Positions 50,101 through 59,142 of a DNA stretch of 59,142 nt are shown here, piece by piece (the first letter of the stretch is position 1; each line of letters opens with the position of its first letter). Below the pieces are notes generated by a model, which had not been told where the DNA came from, ran no database searches, and worked only from the letters and a program-made list of their open reading frames with translations. The stretch comes from Carex sylvatica. Taxonomy: Eukaryota > Streptophyta > Magnoliopsida > Poales > Cyperaceae. Where the stretch lies: assembly GCA_964058845.1 (NCBI GenBank), contig CAXKVR010000542.1:1-59142 (forward strand). The letters run 5' to 3'. The position numbers and the translations under genes are program-made.

Positions 50101-50158
50101 AGGATTTATATGATATTGGATTGACTATACATGAACATCAAGTAGATTATGTATATTT
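47143..50158. other. AT-rich intergenic DNA
   Basis: No gene seen. Contains a 15-bp AACCAAAGTTGTTAA repeat (three units, 49144-49180), a duplicated TTTTACTATCAAAATAAAAA (49126 and 49202), a small hairpin ACTAGAGTCAAA/TTTGACTCTAGT at about 49848-49874, and short TA and GA runs near 48540-48610. Confidence 0.5.
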
Positions 50159-50217
50159 TTTCTCAAGCATGAAACGTTATCTCATGTCTAAGAATTCAAC
50201 GTTTCATGCTTGAGAAA
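50159..50217. repeat. Perfect 20-bp inverted repeat with 19-bp loop
   Basis: TTTCTCAAGCATGAAACGTT at 50159-50178 is exactly complementary to AACGTTTCATGCTTGAGAAA at 50198-50217. It lies in gene-free AT-rich DNA. It could be the core of an old foldback element or a small-RNA hairpin. Confidence 0.9.
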
Positions 50218-51447
50218 TATGTGTTAGTAGTTTTGATTTTCTACACGTAATTAAATCTTGTTATTTCTAATTCTTTCCGGCTGCTAATTTCAAAAACTTT
50301 ATATGCTATTTTTTGTTGTTGTTTTTGCTAATGCAACTAACATTTCTCATTTATGATATCTTGATAGATGTTTCCTTTTTCTTTTAAAAAAAAATCAACA
50401 AATATTTATAGTTTTTTTTTAAGTAAATCCTATAAACTTCTGGTATATATCCATTTGGACCATTTCACTTTATATGCTTCTTTTTGCGGAAATTAAACCC
50501 GCACTCTCTGATAAAAGATAAATTTGATAATCACATGTACTTAAGTTTTCAATTATTTGTAGCTAGCCCTTGTGATTTTAAAGAATTGCAAAAGAGAAAG
50601 TTATACTTATGATAATACGTACGGCTATCTTTCTCACCAAAGTCTGTACTTCTTATCTAATAGTTTTATTTTATTTTATTTTTTGCTTATTCAAAAATAA
50701 AGTGTGCTACTCCATAAGCCTTTTAGCGTTAACAAATGCATACCTTGTGATGCCATGTACAACTCAAATTTAACTGTTTAAGGCATTTTGCACCATCTAT
50801 TTATGTATTTATTAATTTCTTCTGTAATATAATTTTGTTTAATAAGTTATTAGATATTGGGAAAAACCAAAATATTAGAATTATAAATATAATTTGATAT
50901 TCATTGGATATAAATTGTAAATTATGTTTGAATCTAATATCTTTTCTGTAACTGTAGACAAACTCTTTTTTTAGAATGAGAGTTACATATGAGGCAAAAA
51001 ATATTTTCTTAGACCTGCAGATGCGAAAAAAAGCATACCAATATGTGATTTTTCGAATTGATCACAAGGAAAATGAGGTAATTGTAGAGAAGCAAGGAGG
51101 CAATATGTGAGAGTTTATAACTATGATTTTGTGACTGAGAATAATTGTCAGAAAAGTATCTTCTTTATTTGAACGTATATATATTTGTATTTCTTTTATA
51201 TAAATTTTCACGGACTAGTTGTGTTTTTTATTATAAATTTTAGATATTTTTTAAAATATATTTATTTATGTGCAAAATTTACTTTAACATAAGATCATTT
51301 ATAAAAAATCGATTTATTTTGAAATTATATATCGTTAAAATGTTATTTGACTTAATGTAAGAATAGTGTTGAAACATTGTTTTTTTGTAACATGAAGTGA
51401 GAATCATACTCCATAAATCATCTCTAATCACTACTACAAATTTATTT
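50218..51447. other. AT-rich intergenic DNA
   Basis: I see nothing coding or structured here beyond poly-T and poly-A runs. Confidence 0.45.
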
Positions 51448-53060
51448 GAGTGGGTCAGCTTGTAATTAATTTTCTGAAACCCCTAGCGGTCTGAGGTTGA
51501 CCACATTCTTAATTATTTACCAGTTCTATATATTATCATCCTATGAACCTAAATTTAAATTTACGTGCATCAAGTACCTTTGATCTTATTTGCAAAATTA
51601 ATGTCGAGTTGTAGCCGATCGAATCAATCGAAACAAGTATCATATTCATATACTAGGTTGTGAAAAAGTACTATCACAGTGCACAGTGCAGCGAACCGGT
51701 TAACAAATAATAACAACTAATTAATATTTATTAATGATACTTGGAATTTCACATATTAGGTACCCTACACTCGACATTAATTAATTAATTAATTAATTCA
51801 CCAAAAACATGTATCATCTCCTATCAGTCATAATTTTGTTTACAATAATTGTAAAGCGATTTCTATGCTTAAATCTTATAAAGAGACATTTATACTTCTA
51901 TATTTTTTATAGGAAAAAAATAATTGTTATAGGATTGTTCAAATTTTAAAATTATTTTTTGTAGGCTTCACATAAATATATGCTTTCATTTTGTGTGCCT
52001 CCATCATGCCTTTAATTTAAAGCCACAATAATTAAAAATTAAATATTTAAATGTCAAAATAAAATATCTAGATATGATATATATTATTTTCTTTATGCAC
52101 ACGTAAAAGATCACAATATTTCGATTTTATTTTTATTACTATCAAGAGCTTGCAAAAATACACCGATGTGTATAAATTTTGAACGTTAATTTTTCAACTT
52201 ATTGATTCATATAAAATTAAAACTAAGAAGTGATATATTTTTTATGTGCATGTGGAGAAAATAATATTAATCATATTCATAACTAACGGTTTTATTTTGA
52301 CATATAATTTTTTTAGAAACTTTGTTATAAAAAATTAAAAAAATAGAGACAAAAAATTGAAGACATTTGAACCCTTCTCTTTTTTTCATTAGGGATAATA
52401 AATAAATTTATATGTAAAAGTTGATCTTCTCATAAAATAAATTTAACATTAAACAACTTAATCGAACATTAAAATGTCACAAATTGATTCACTACAAGTC
52501 TGAAACCTACTTTGATGTAACAATTGATTAATGCCATACTTTTTGTTCTCTTTACGAAAGATCATAACATAATTCAAATAAGCACAAACTTATTGAGACT
52601 TAATTGCTCTTCTTTTTTCGAAATACATGTTTGAAAAAAAAAAATTGAGATGACCTTACATTATATAGGCAGACAATAATTTGAAAATTTTGGTGCGAAA
52701 ATCCTTGATAATTAACAATATAGAATGACATCAAGTTATATCAACAATATAAGAGTAAAATCTTCTGTAGCATGTACGAGGATTTTTAGTGTGATGGGTT
52801 GCCAACTTTATTAACTAACAATTAAGATATATATTTTGTAGCCTTGAAGGGGAATTATTGATATGAGTATAATCGATCGATCGAGTAACCAGAAAATATA
52901 TATGTATGCCCTTCTTAGTTATCTTAATTTGCTTGAAGCATGCATGCATGCTACCATGCTACCAGATGGCGGACTACACACATAATTAATGCAATAAGAA
53001 TGTCGTCAACCTCAGACCGCTTGGGGTTTCAGAAAATTACAAGTTCACCCACTCAAAAAT
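51448..53060. mobile_element. TIR-bounded element of about 1.6 kb, family unknown
   Basis: The left end contains TTGAGTGGGTCAGCTTGTAA then TTTTCTGAAACCCCTAGCGG and TCTGAGGTTGACCACATTCT TA. The right end inverted contains TTGAGTGGGTGAACTTGTAA then TTTTCTGAAACCCCAAGCGG and TCTGAGGTTGACGACATTCT TA. The arms agree at nearly every base over about 65 bp. The 1.5-kb interior is AT-rich with no transposase. I saw no clear target duplication. Confidence 0.75.
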
Positions 53061-53869
53061 TAAACCAATAATTTTAAATGAATAGTGGCAATAAGAACGT
53101 GGTTATTATGATTTTTGGCTAACATAATAATTAAATGTAAGTTGCTAAAATATTTTTTTTAAAAGTAAACTGTTAATAAATTTGTAGAGCCGGAAAAAAT
53201 TATCAACATATATAATTAATGTTGATATACTTTCTTAATATAATAAAATATTTCTTTTTTTAATATTTTTGAAAATCTCAAAGATCTAACGGAATACAAA
53301 TAATGAATATTGCGAAATATTTATTTATTTATTTTACATCTGACTTTGTAAAATAAAATCATTTTAGAATGCAAGAGATAAAAACAAATTTCAAACAAAA
53401 TAACATATTTATAACCTTAAAAGTAATGTTTAAGAAAAAAAATATACACAATAACATAGGAGAGAGCAACATTTAAATGATATAATAAATAAAAGATAAA
53501 ATCGTCTATTTATTAGAAGTTTTATATAATGTCTATTTATCTATATATCGTGAACCATATATGGATTGAAATCCTGAAGTCCTCTCTAAAGGAAAAAAAA
53601 AATGCCTTTCTCATCCTGAAAAGAAAATGAATTAATTAAATATTAATGGAGATTTGAATTGATAACTTGATGAAGCGTGTCTAATGCCTTTCCCATCAGT
53701 TATAAACGACAAAAATATATACTAAAGTTCGATATTGAGGATTTTATTTTTATTTTCTCACTTGCACATTTCAACAAATCCAAGCCATATTATTTATTAC
53801 CTTACTGACTTTGAAGATTTAGTTTTGAATCTTTTGTCTGTTTAGTTATGTCGCCCTATAATATAAAGA
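53061..53869. other. AT-rich intergenic DNA
   Basis: No gene. The last part (GATTTAGTTTTGAATCTTTT then GTCTGTTTAGTTATGTCGCC, about 53817-53856) resembles 55438-55478 beyond the far end of the adjacent Helitron, so related sequence flanks that element on both sides. Confidence 0.45.
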
Positions 53870-55345
53870 CTAGTATCATGCCGTGCGTTGCAACGGAGAC
53901 ATTATAAGATTGAATAAAATATGAAGAGACTTTTTTTATGGACATTTCATCCATAATTAAGAAAAAAAATATATAAATCAAAATAAAAAAAACACAAATA
54001 AAAAAATAAAGAAATTAATAATAAATAACAGTAAAAGAAACAACAACAAATGAAAAAGAAGAAGAATAGATCAGCATATTCACATACAAATGTAAAGCAC
54101 ATTCTTTAATTACATACACATTAAATTTTCTTTTAACTGATACATAACAAATTTTCTTTTGAAGTTTCTTTTAACTAGTACATAACAATTTTTCTGTCCT
54201 TCAAAAGAGATGAATCGAAATTAGAAAATTTTCTCACATGAAATGTGGTCCAAAAAAAATAAATAAATAAGAAGCTAACCTAGGATATCAACAATAAATA
54301 AATCGATTGCCAATAATCGTTGATGGGTATGATATCAACAACAGCTCGGAGAGATCAAACTCATTGCCTGGCACAAACAAATATGCAAAATATAGCTTTT
54401 GAAATGGAGAATTTTGAGAAATGAGAAGGGTTTTGTACCAGATTGAATGCATCCTATAACATAATCAGGACTAACGTTATCTAAATCGACCCCAGATAAA
54501 TTGATTGAGGGTCCAGAGAAGGACAGTCAGTGATTCCGAATGAACTATCGAGAGAAGAACAATCAGTGATTCCGAAAATCGTAAGAAAAGAAGAAAGTAA
54601 AAGTAAAAGAGAATTCAAAATGAAGAAGCTAATCTAGAGACGGGCAAAAGTTCATTCGATTGGGATATTATTTCGAACAAATGACTGGAGTAGAATTCCA
54701 CAATATTCATGTCAAAAAAATAAAACTTTGGTTTTCTGCAAACAGGCTAAAACATTGTAATCGTCGGAAAGAAAAAGGTGAAATGCATACCCATCTGCTA
54801 GTATCTAGATTTAATCTAAACCGTTCTAAGAAAGTAAGATTTTTTTTAATGCTAAAAATAAAAATGAAAAACGGTCAATACCTAGATCTGTATTGATATT
54901 GTACTCGACGTGACCTTTCTAATTTTATTTTCTTTCTCTTCTTTCTGTCACGTTGTTTTGTGCTTCTAAAATTTTCAATTGATTTTCATTGTGATATGTA
55001 TAGAATTTTTTTTAATAATATTTTTAGATTTCTTATGGCAATAGCTATGAAAACATAGAAGAGAAATAAAGAATGAAACAAGGAAACATAATTATATCGC
55101 TAAATTGGAGAGGGAGAAATAAGGAATGAAGGAAATAAGGAAACAAATTATATCACTAAATTTCGTAGTTCATTTAACTTTAATTGTAATGCATCGTGTG
55201 CCGGTACGTATGGCGAGTATGTTTTTAGTTAAATTTAGACTTCTACACATTATTCATATGCATTTAATCAAAATAAGACAAATTATGTAATTAGAGGGTT
55301 GAGATTAAAATTGAAATTTCATTTTTCAATCGTAACCGTTGGCAG
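53870..55345 (-). mobile_element. Non-autonomous Helitron, copy 3
   Basis: On the minus strand the 3' end reads CCGTTGCAACGCACGGCATG then ATACTAG, followed by host T at 53869. Its subterminal region and its 5' region (TCTTATTTTGATTAAATG) match copy 1, so both ends are present. The 1.5-kb interior has no Rep/helicase. It holds a short direct repeat, CAGTCAGTGATTCCGAA / CAATCAGTGATTCCGAA, near 54523 and 54569. The 5' limit is approximate. Confidence 0.75.
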
Positions 55346-56340
55346 ATCGGATACCCAACGTCCTTAATAATGGAATTGAGATATAATTTTAAATACTACT
55401 TAATCAAATCAAACAAAGAAATAGATTATACTTTAGAGATTTAGTTTTGATTTTTGTACTTATTTAGTAGTGTCGTAGGATTATATAAAGATATAGTTTT
55501 AAATATTACTAATCAAATTAAATCAAATAAAGAAATATTGTTTTGAAATGATAATAAGATCGAATAAAATATTCTTCTCTATATTTTTACTGCACAGTTG
55601 TGATTCTTGTAGTCTTGCGTGTAAAGGAAGTAATCTCACTGAAAAGTAATCTCCATTAAAAAGTAAAAAGTAACTTCGGTAGAAAAAAGAAAAATAGCGG
55701 TACGATTTGGATGACACCTGCCTGAAGTAAAAAGTAAAAAGAGAAATAGCGGTATATTTTCTCCGTGATTTCTCTCCTCCAGTCCTCCCGACTTTATTCT
55801 AGAAATCGCGGGAATGATAACAAAAGATTTCTCCGTATCTTCCGCCGCACCGTCACAGTAATCTTCCTTGTTAAAGAAGTAACTTACTTCTCTCACCTCG
55901 CTAAAAAGTAAATAGTCTCCTCCAGTCCTCTCCAAGTTCTTTCCTCTTGGAGAGAAAAAGACAGCGTGAGGAGAGAAAGAGCAGCTCGTGCGAGAGAGAG
56001 AGAGAGCAAGCGAGATAAGAGAGAAATCACGGGAAAAGAGGCGAAGGAGAAAGGAGAAAGGGAGCGAAGGAGAAGAGATCGGGAGGAGAGAGCGCCAGGA
56101 GCGGCAGACGGAGACGAAGCGGAGCATCAGGAGGAGGAGCCGGCCTTTCAGACCTCTAACGCGCATGAGATAGCATCTCTTTCGATTTTGAGCGGTGAGA
56201 TAGCATCTCTTTCGATTTTGAGCGGTGAGATAGCATCTCTTTCGATTTGATCATTATTTTCTTCAATTTCGTAATGTAGATCGTAAGGTAGAAATCGTGT
56301 ATCTCAGTGTTTAAGACGCAGAAACAAGGATTTTTTGATT
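55346..56340. other. Leader-like, purine-rich region before the gene-fragment mosaic
   Basis: Repeated AAAAAGTAA and AAATAGCGGTA blocks (55640-55760 and about 55880-55915), a 150-bp purine-rich stretch (55962-56120), then three 30-bp repeats. The open frames here are low complexity. It looks like the subterminal and promoter part of a mobile element rather than a host gene. Immediately after it, around 56345-56433, a stretch reading GYTPNAEPTFESNSYENIAK ends at a GT donor but was not recognised. Confidence 0.4.
56167..56249 (+). repeat. 30-bp tandem repeat, nearly three units
   Basis: GAGATAGCATCTCTTTCGAT then TTTGAGCGGT, repeated exactly at 56167, 56197 and 56227 (the last truncated). Each unit contains the palindrome GAGATAGCATCTC. 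Confidence 0.95.
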
Positions 56341-57083
56341 TCTGGTGCTGTCAGAGCAGGCTACACTCCTAACGCGGAGCCTACTTTTGAATCAAACTCG
56401 TATGAAAATATTGCTAAGATCAAACTCACAGCAGGTAGATTTCTTCCCTCAAATTGGGAAAAACTAACTTCATTTATTATATTATGCTAGAGGATCTAAG
56501 TGAATGTTGGAATTTTGATGAGATAATTTGGCAGTGAACCTCTGATTCTAATTTTACATGTTTTAGTCGATAATTTAATATGATATATTATATTGCTGTT
56601 AACAGATAGAGAATCGCCATCAAGGCTGGTGAGGTTGTTCTTGTCATTATAGAATGGAGAGACAGAGGATAGAAGATGAGGTAAAGTACCCTTCATAGAA
56701 GAAGGGTCAAGAAGCTGAGCATTCCCTCTTCAACAGGATTGGTTTTGTGTTTAATTTATTTCTCCGGGTACAATTTAATTTCGCTCCGTGCATAATCATC
56801 TATCACACACGGGCAAAAAAAAAGACGTCTATTTCATAATTATTAATGAATATACTATCAGATAGTTAGCACTTAACACTAAATTTTTTAGCAAAATGGA
56901 GGGCACCAACAGGCTAAGTTTTAGTCTATAATTTACACTACATAGTTTTGTTCCCATGGAAAACAAACACAAAGTAACAGTATGTAGAACTTATCCAAAT
57001 GATCAAAGCTGGTATTTTTGGCTTATCTCAATTGCCATTGCTGTTATAAGGTATATTATACTACACGTAACAAGTCTGTGGCA

Positions 57084-57200
57084 CCTCACTTCATCCAACC
57101 CTATTGACCGGTTTCCCAATCATAGTGCTGCTTTGAAGGCGCTTGCTTGGTGTCCCTTCCAGAGCAACTTACTAGCATGAGGAAGAGGTAGTAAGTGAAT
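57084..57200 (+). pseudogene. CDC20-like WD40 fragment
   Basis: Reads SSNPIDRFPNHSAALKALAW then CPFQSNLLA, a match to the CDC20 blade HTAAVKALAWCPFQxNLLA(S/T)GGG. A TGA replaces the residue after LLA, so the frame is broken where the Gly run should start. A GT follows near 57193. No other CDC20 blade was found nearby. Confidence 0.7.
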
Positions 57201-57580
57201 TATTTTTCTAATTAATCTTGTTTTACGATAATTTATTTTTGGTTTGATTTGCTGCTGGTTTGGGCCGTAGTCTGGTTCCTGGGGTACACCTAAGCTGTTT
57301 GTATTTTCAATTCTGTAGGTGCAGGAAGTTGGCACATGCACTAGCTACTGATTTTCCTTGACTTGTGCTCAAATAGACAACTCAGCAGGAGGCAGGAGAA
57401 AGAGAGGTTAGTGTTACCTTTCCAGTTTCTTTTTTGGTTATATTTATTCCATTTCTCTTGACATTTTAAAAATGTTTGAAATATTGTAACAATGAACCAA
57501 GCAGGTACTTTTTTTAATAATGTGCAATTGAAATTCCATAAAAGCTGATCTCACATGGTTGCTATTGTCTTTTGAATTAA

Positions 57581-57863
57581 GCGGTGAGTGTCGAGTCAAG
57601 AACAGTAGATCCAAGAAGCAATGATGGGTTTTCAATTAGTTCAGAGGAATTAAATTCTCTATCTAGGGAGCACAATCTTTCATCTCTTCAAGAGCTTGGA
57701 GGGGTATAATTCTCTGTCTATCAATTGTCCATGTCTCTCTTCTTTTTCTTTACATTAAATTAGAAACCAAGTCATTTTTATGCTTGCTCAAATGCAGATA
57801 AATGGGACATCCAAGTTATTGAAGAGTAATGTAGAAAAGGGTACAAATGCTCTTGCAGCATAA
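57581..57863 (+). pseudogene. Autoinhibited Ca2+-ATPase (ACA) N-terminal fragment
   Basis: Two exon-like pieces (about 57581-57703 and 57798-57863) joined by a GT-AG intron read ISSEELNSLSREHNLSSLQE then LGG and INGTSKLLKSNVEKG. This resembles the linker of plant type IIB Ca2+-ATPases after the calmodulin-binding region (E-Q-L-x-S-x-x-R-D-H-N-x-S-x-L-Q-x-Y-G-G, then G-x-x-x-L-L-K-T-N-x-E-K-G). It ends in a stop and has no membrane or P-type catalytic part. Confidence 0.55.
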
Positions 57864-57940
57864 TTGCAACAAAGTAACAGTATCTATAACATATCCAAAT
57901 GATCAAAGCTGGTATTTTTGGCTTATCTCAATTGCCGTTA

Positions 57941-58628
57941 CATTACTAAACTGCAACAAAATGGCTTCCTCAAGGGTGATGAAATCACCGATAGCTTCTT
58001 CCGTGTTCTCACAGTAACTTTTCAATTTTATAACCTATATTTTTCTTTGTAAATATTTTTTACTAAATTATTTGCTTTTTAAGGTGGTAATGCATTTTCT
58101 AATTGGCATCTATTTCAGAAACTGCCTGTTGCTCTTTCCCTTGTTAAGGAACCAGCCGCTCTTGGTGCAGTGCAAAATCACACAAACGAGCAAATTTTCT
58201 TTTCCCTAATTGATTCTTATGCAAAGCTCACTGTTGTAATTCTTAAGGTAATACTGGGTTCTTGCACATACGTTAAGGACCTTATTCTTAGGAGGTTAAG
58301 AATGTGAACGATTTCTATCAGGATACATCATTAGTGTTTACTTTTGGATCATGTCTACTAAACATAAACAATTGATGAGGAACTTTGAATAGCGGAATCT
58401 AAACTATATATGTGATATTATTTTTGCATAAGCCTATTAAAATTTTTTATCAGCTCATTAATACTCTGGAACTATTCTAGAATTCATGCCTTAGGTACAT
58501 AGAAGATATGTTGAATTTTCAATCTATAGTGTGTACGGGTTTAATCTCATTATCTAACATACTTTTTATATGGTCTGTAGTATGCATCAGTTGAACAAGT
58601 GCCGAGTAAAGCTCTTCTAGTCATGAAG
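57941..58628 (+). pseudogene. CCR4-NOT subunit NOT1-like fragment, three exons
   Basis: Exon pieces 57941-58013, 58119-58247 and 58581-58628 have canonical GT-AG borders and compatible phases. They read YITKLQQNGFLKGDEITDSF FRVLT, then KLPVALSLVKEPAALGAV and FFSLIDSYAKLTVVILK, then YASVEQVPSKALLVMK. This matches the NOT1 stretch LQQNGLLKGDDxTDRFFRxLTEL, IDIYAKLVFSILK, xxPVEQGSSKLFLL. The frames are open, but the piece is a tiny internal part of a roughly 2400-residue scaffold. Confidence 0.65.
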
Positions 58629-58692
58629 GTTTGTTCCTCATCTGATGACATGAAATTTGTTAGTTTATGGGAGACAATGCTAATAACCATGG

Positions 58693-59059
58693 GATTTACC
58701 ATGGGGCATCGGTCTGGCACTGTCAACTTGTTGCGCGCTTTACATGATGGTTTATGTGCTGATTGTTGGGCTGGTACCGTATTTTGCTATGGACCTAGAT
58801 ACACCTGTTTCATCTGCCTTTGCCAGACATGGCTTACACTGGGCTATGTAAGTTGAATTTTCTATGTTTTATTAGATTGTACTGTACAATTGCTATAGGT
58901 ATAGCTTTAGTACCCCTGGTGTGACTGGTACATAAGTGAAATGAAATATGGTCCTTAAATCACAAATTTATGTATTGTTCTGTAAAATTCAGGGACATTG
59001 TCACGAGTGGTGCAGTCCTTGCCCTTTGCTCGACTCTCATGGGCTCATTTCTTCCTCAG
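58693..59059 (+). pseudogene. Cationic amino-acid transporter (CAT)-like fragment
   Basis: The piece 58693-58847 reads WDLPWGIGLALSTCCALYMM then VYVLIVGLVPYFAMDLDTPV and SSAFARHGLHWAM. A GT-AG intron leads to 58993-59059, reading DIVTSGAVLALCSTLMGSFL PQ with a donor at 59060. This is the transmembrane part of plant CAT transporters (RDLPxGIG, GLVPYxAMDxDTPxSSAF, GAVxALCxxLMGSxLPQ). The frame breaks just upstream (an in-frame TAA before WDLP) and the expected EEVKNPQ block is lost. More may follow past the window end. Confidence 0.75.
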
Positions 59060-59142
59060 GTACTTGGACTAGTACCAGTAACGATACTAGTGTTTTATTA
59101 TTTCCTTTATTTCATATATGCAAGCAAGATTACAATCAGCTC

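Larger units (their letters stand above)
56971..57936 (+). repeat. Pair of 66-bp direct repeats 900 bp apart
   Basis: 56971-57036 and 57871-57936 share AAAGTAACAGTAT, then CCAAATGATCAAAGCTGGTA and TTTTTGGCTTATCTCAATTG CC, with only about three differences. The first copy precedes the CDC20 fragment; the second abuts the NOT1 fragment. Confidence 0.93.

Noticed and set aside
55636..56166. Minus-strand 176-residue open frame
   Set aside because: Ser/Arg/Leu-rich reading of a purine-rich tract, with no domain and no splice support.

Overview
The window is nuclear DNA from a flowering plant, most likely a woody rosid eudicot. The evidence is split genes with GT-AG introns, plastid-targeted enzymes, plant-only families (AP2/ERF, trihelix, plant WNK) and AT-rich intergenic DNA full of small transposons. 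I cannot name the species. Seven genes can be modelled exon by exon, and each model keeps one open frame across all its junctions.

Left part (1-12.1 kb): a decayed Mutator-like (MULE) transposase (3-1500); the minus-strand gene for plastid homogentisate solanesyltransferase (HST, 2805-4827, 9 exons), the prenyl transfer step of plastoquinone synthesis; then mobile DNA. The mobile DNA holds a foldback MITE, a Helitron, a long AAT microsatellite, and a 3.8-kb terminal-inverted-repeat (TIR) element that contains a transit-peptide-like fragment and a 5'-truncated LINE with a 14-bp target duplication. A second foldback follows.

Middle part (12.3-33 kb), all plus strand: an 18-exon importin-5/IMB3-type karyopherin (12301-20072) whose intron 8 holds nested TIR elements; an intergenic stretch with LINE and receptor-kinase remnants; a single-exon RAP2-11/ERN-like ERF (24699-25637); an acidic single-membrane-span protein (27976-29081); and a 12-exon plastid HugZ/pyridoxamine-oxidase-like split-barrel protein with a DUF2470 tail (30142-32983).

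Right part: a minus-strand WNK kinase (34478-37063, 6 exons) and a minus-strand trihelix-UMP-kinase fusion (40583-42908, 6 exons). From 43 kb onward there are no intact genes. This region holds Helitron ends, a broken PPR gene, a hAT element with its target duplication, and other inverted-repeat elements. The last 3 kb (56-59.1 kb) is a same-strand mosaic of exon-intron fragments resembling CDC20, an ACA-type Ca2+-ATPase, NOT1 and a cationic amino-acid transporter. It looks like transduplicated host genes and is the most unusual part of the window.

The genes are independent nuclear loci, not an operon. Two link to plastid isoprenoid or tetrapyrrole chemistry (HST, HugZ-like), one to nucleotide metabolism, one to nuclear import, and two to regulation (ERF, WNK). 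A recurring oddity is in-frame hexanucleotide repeats coding for dipeptide runs near the N-termini of most of these proteins.
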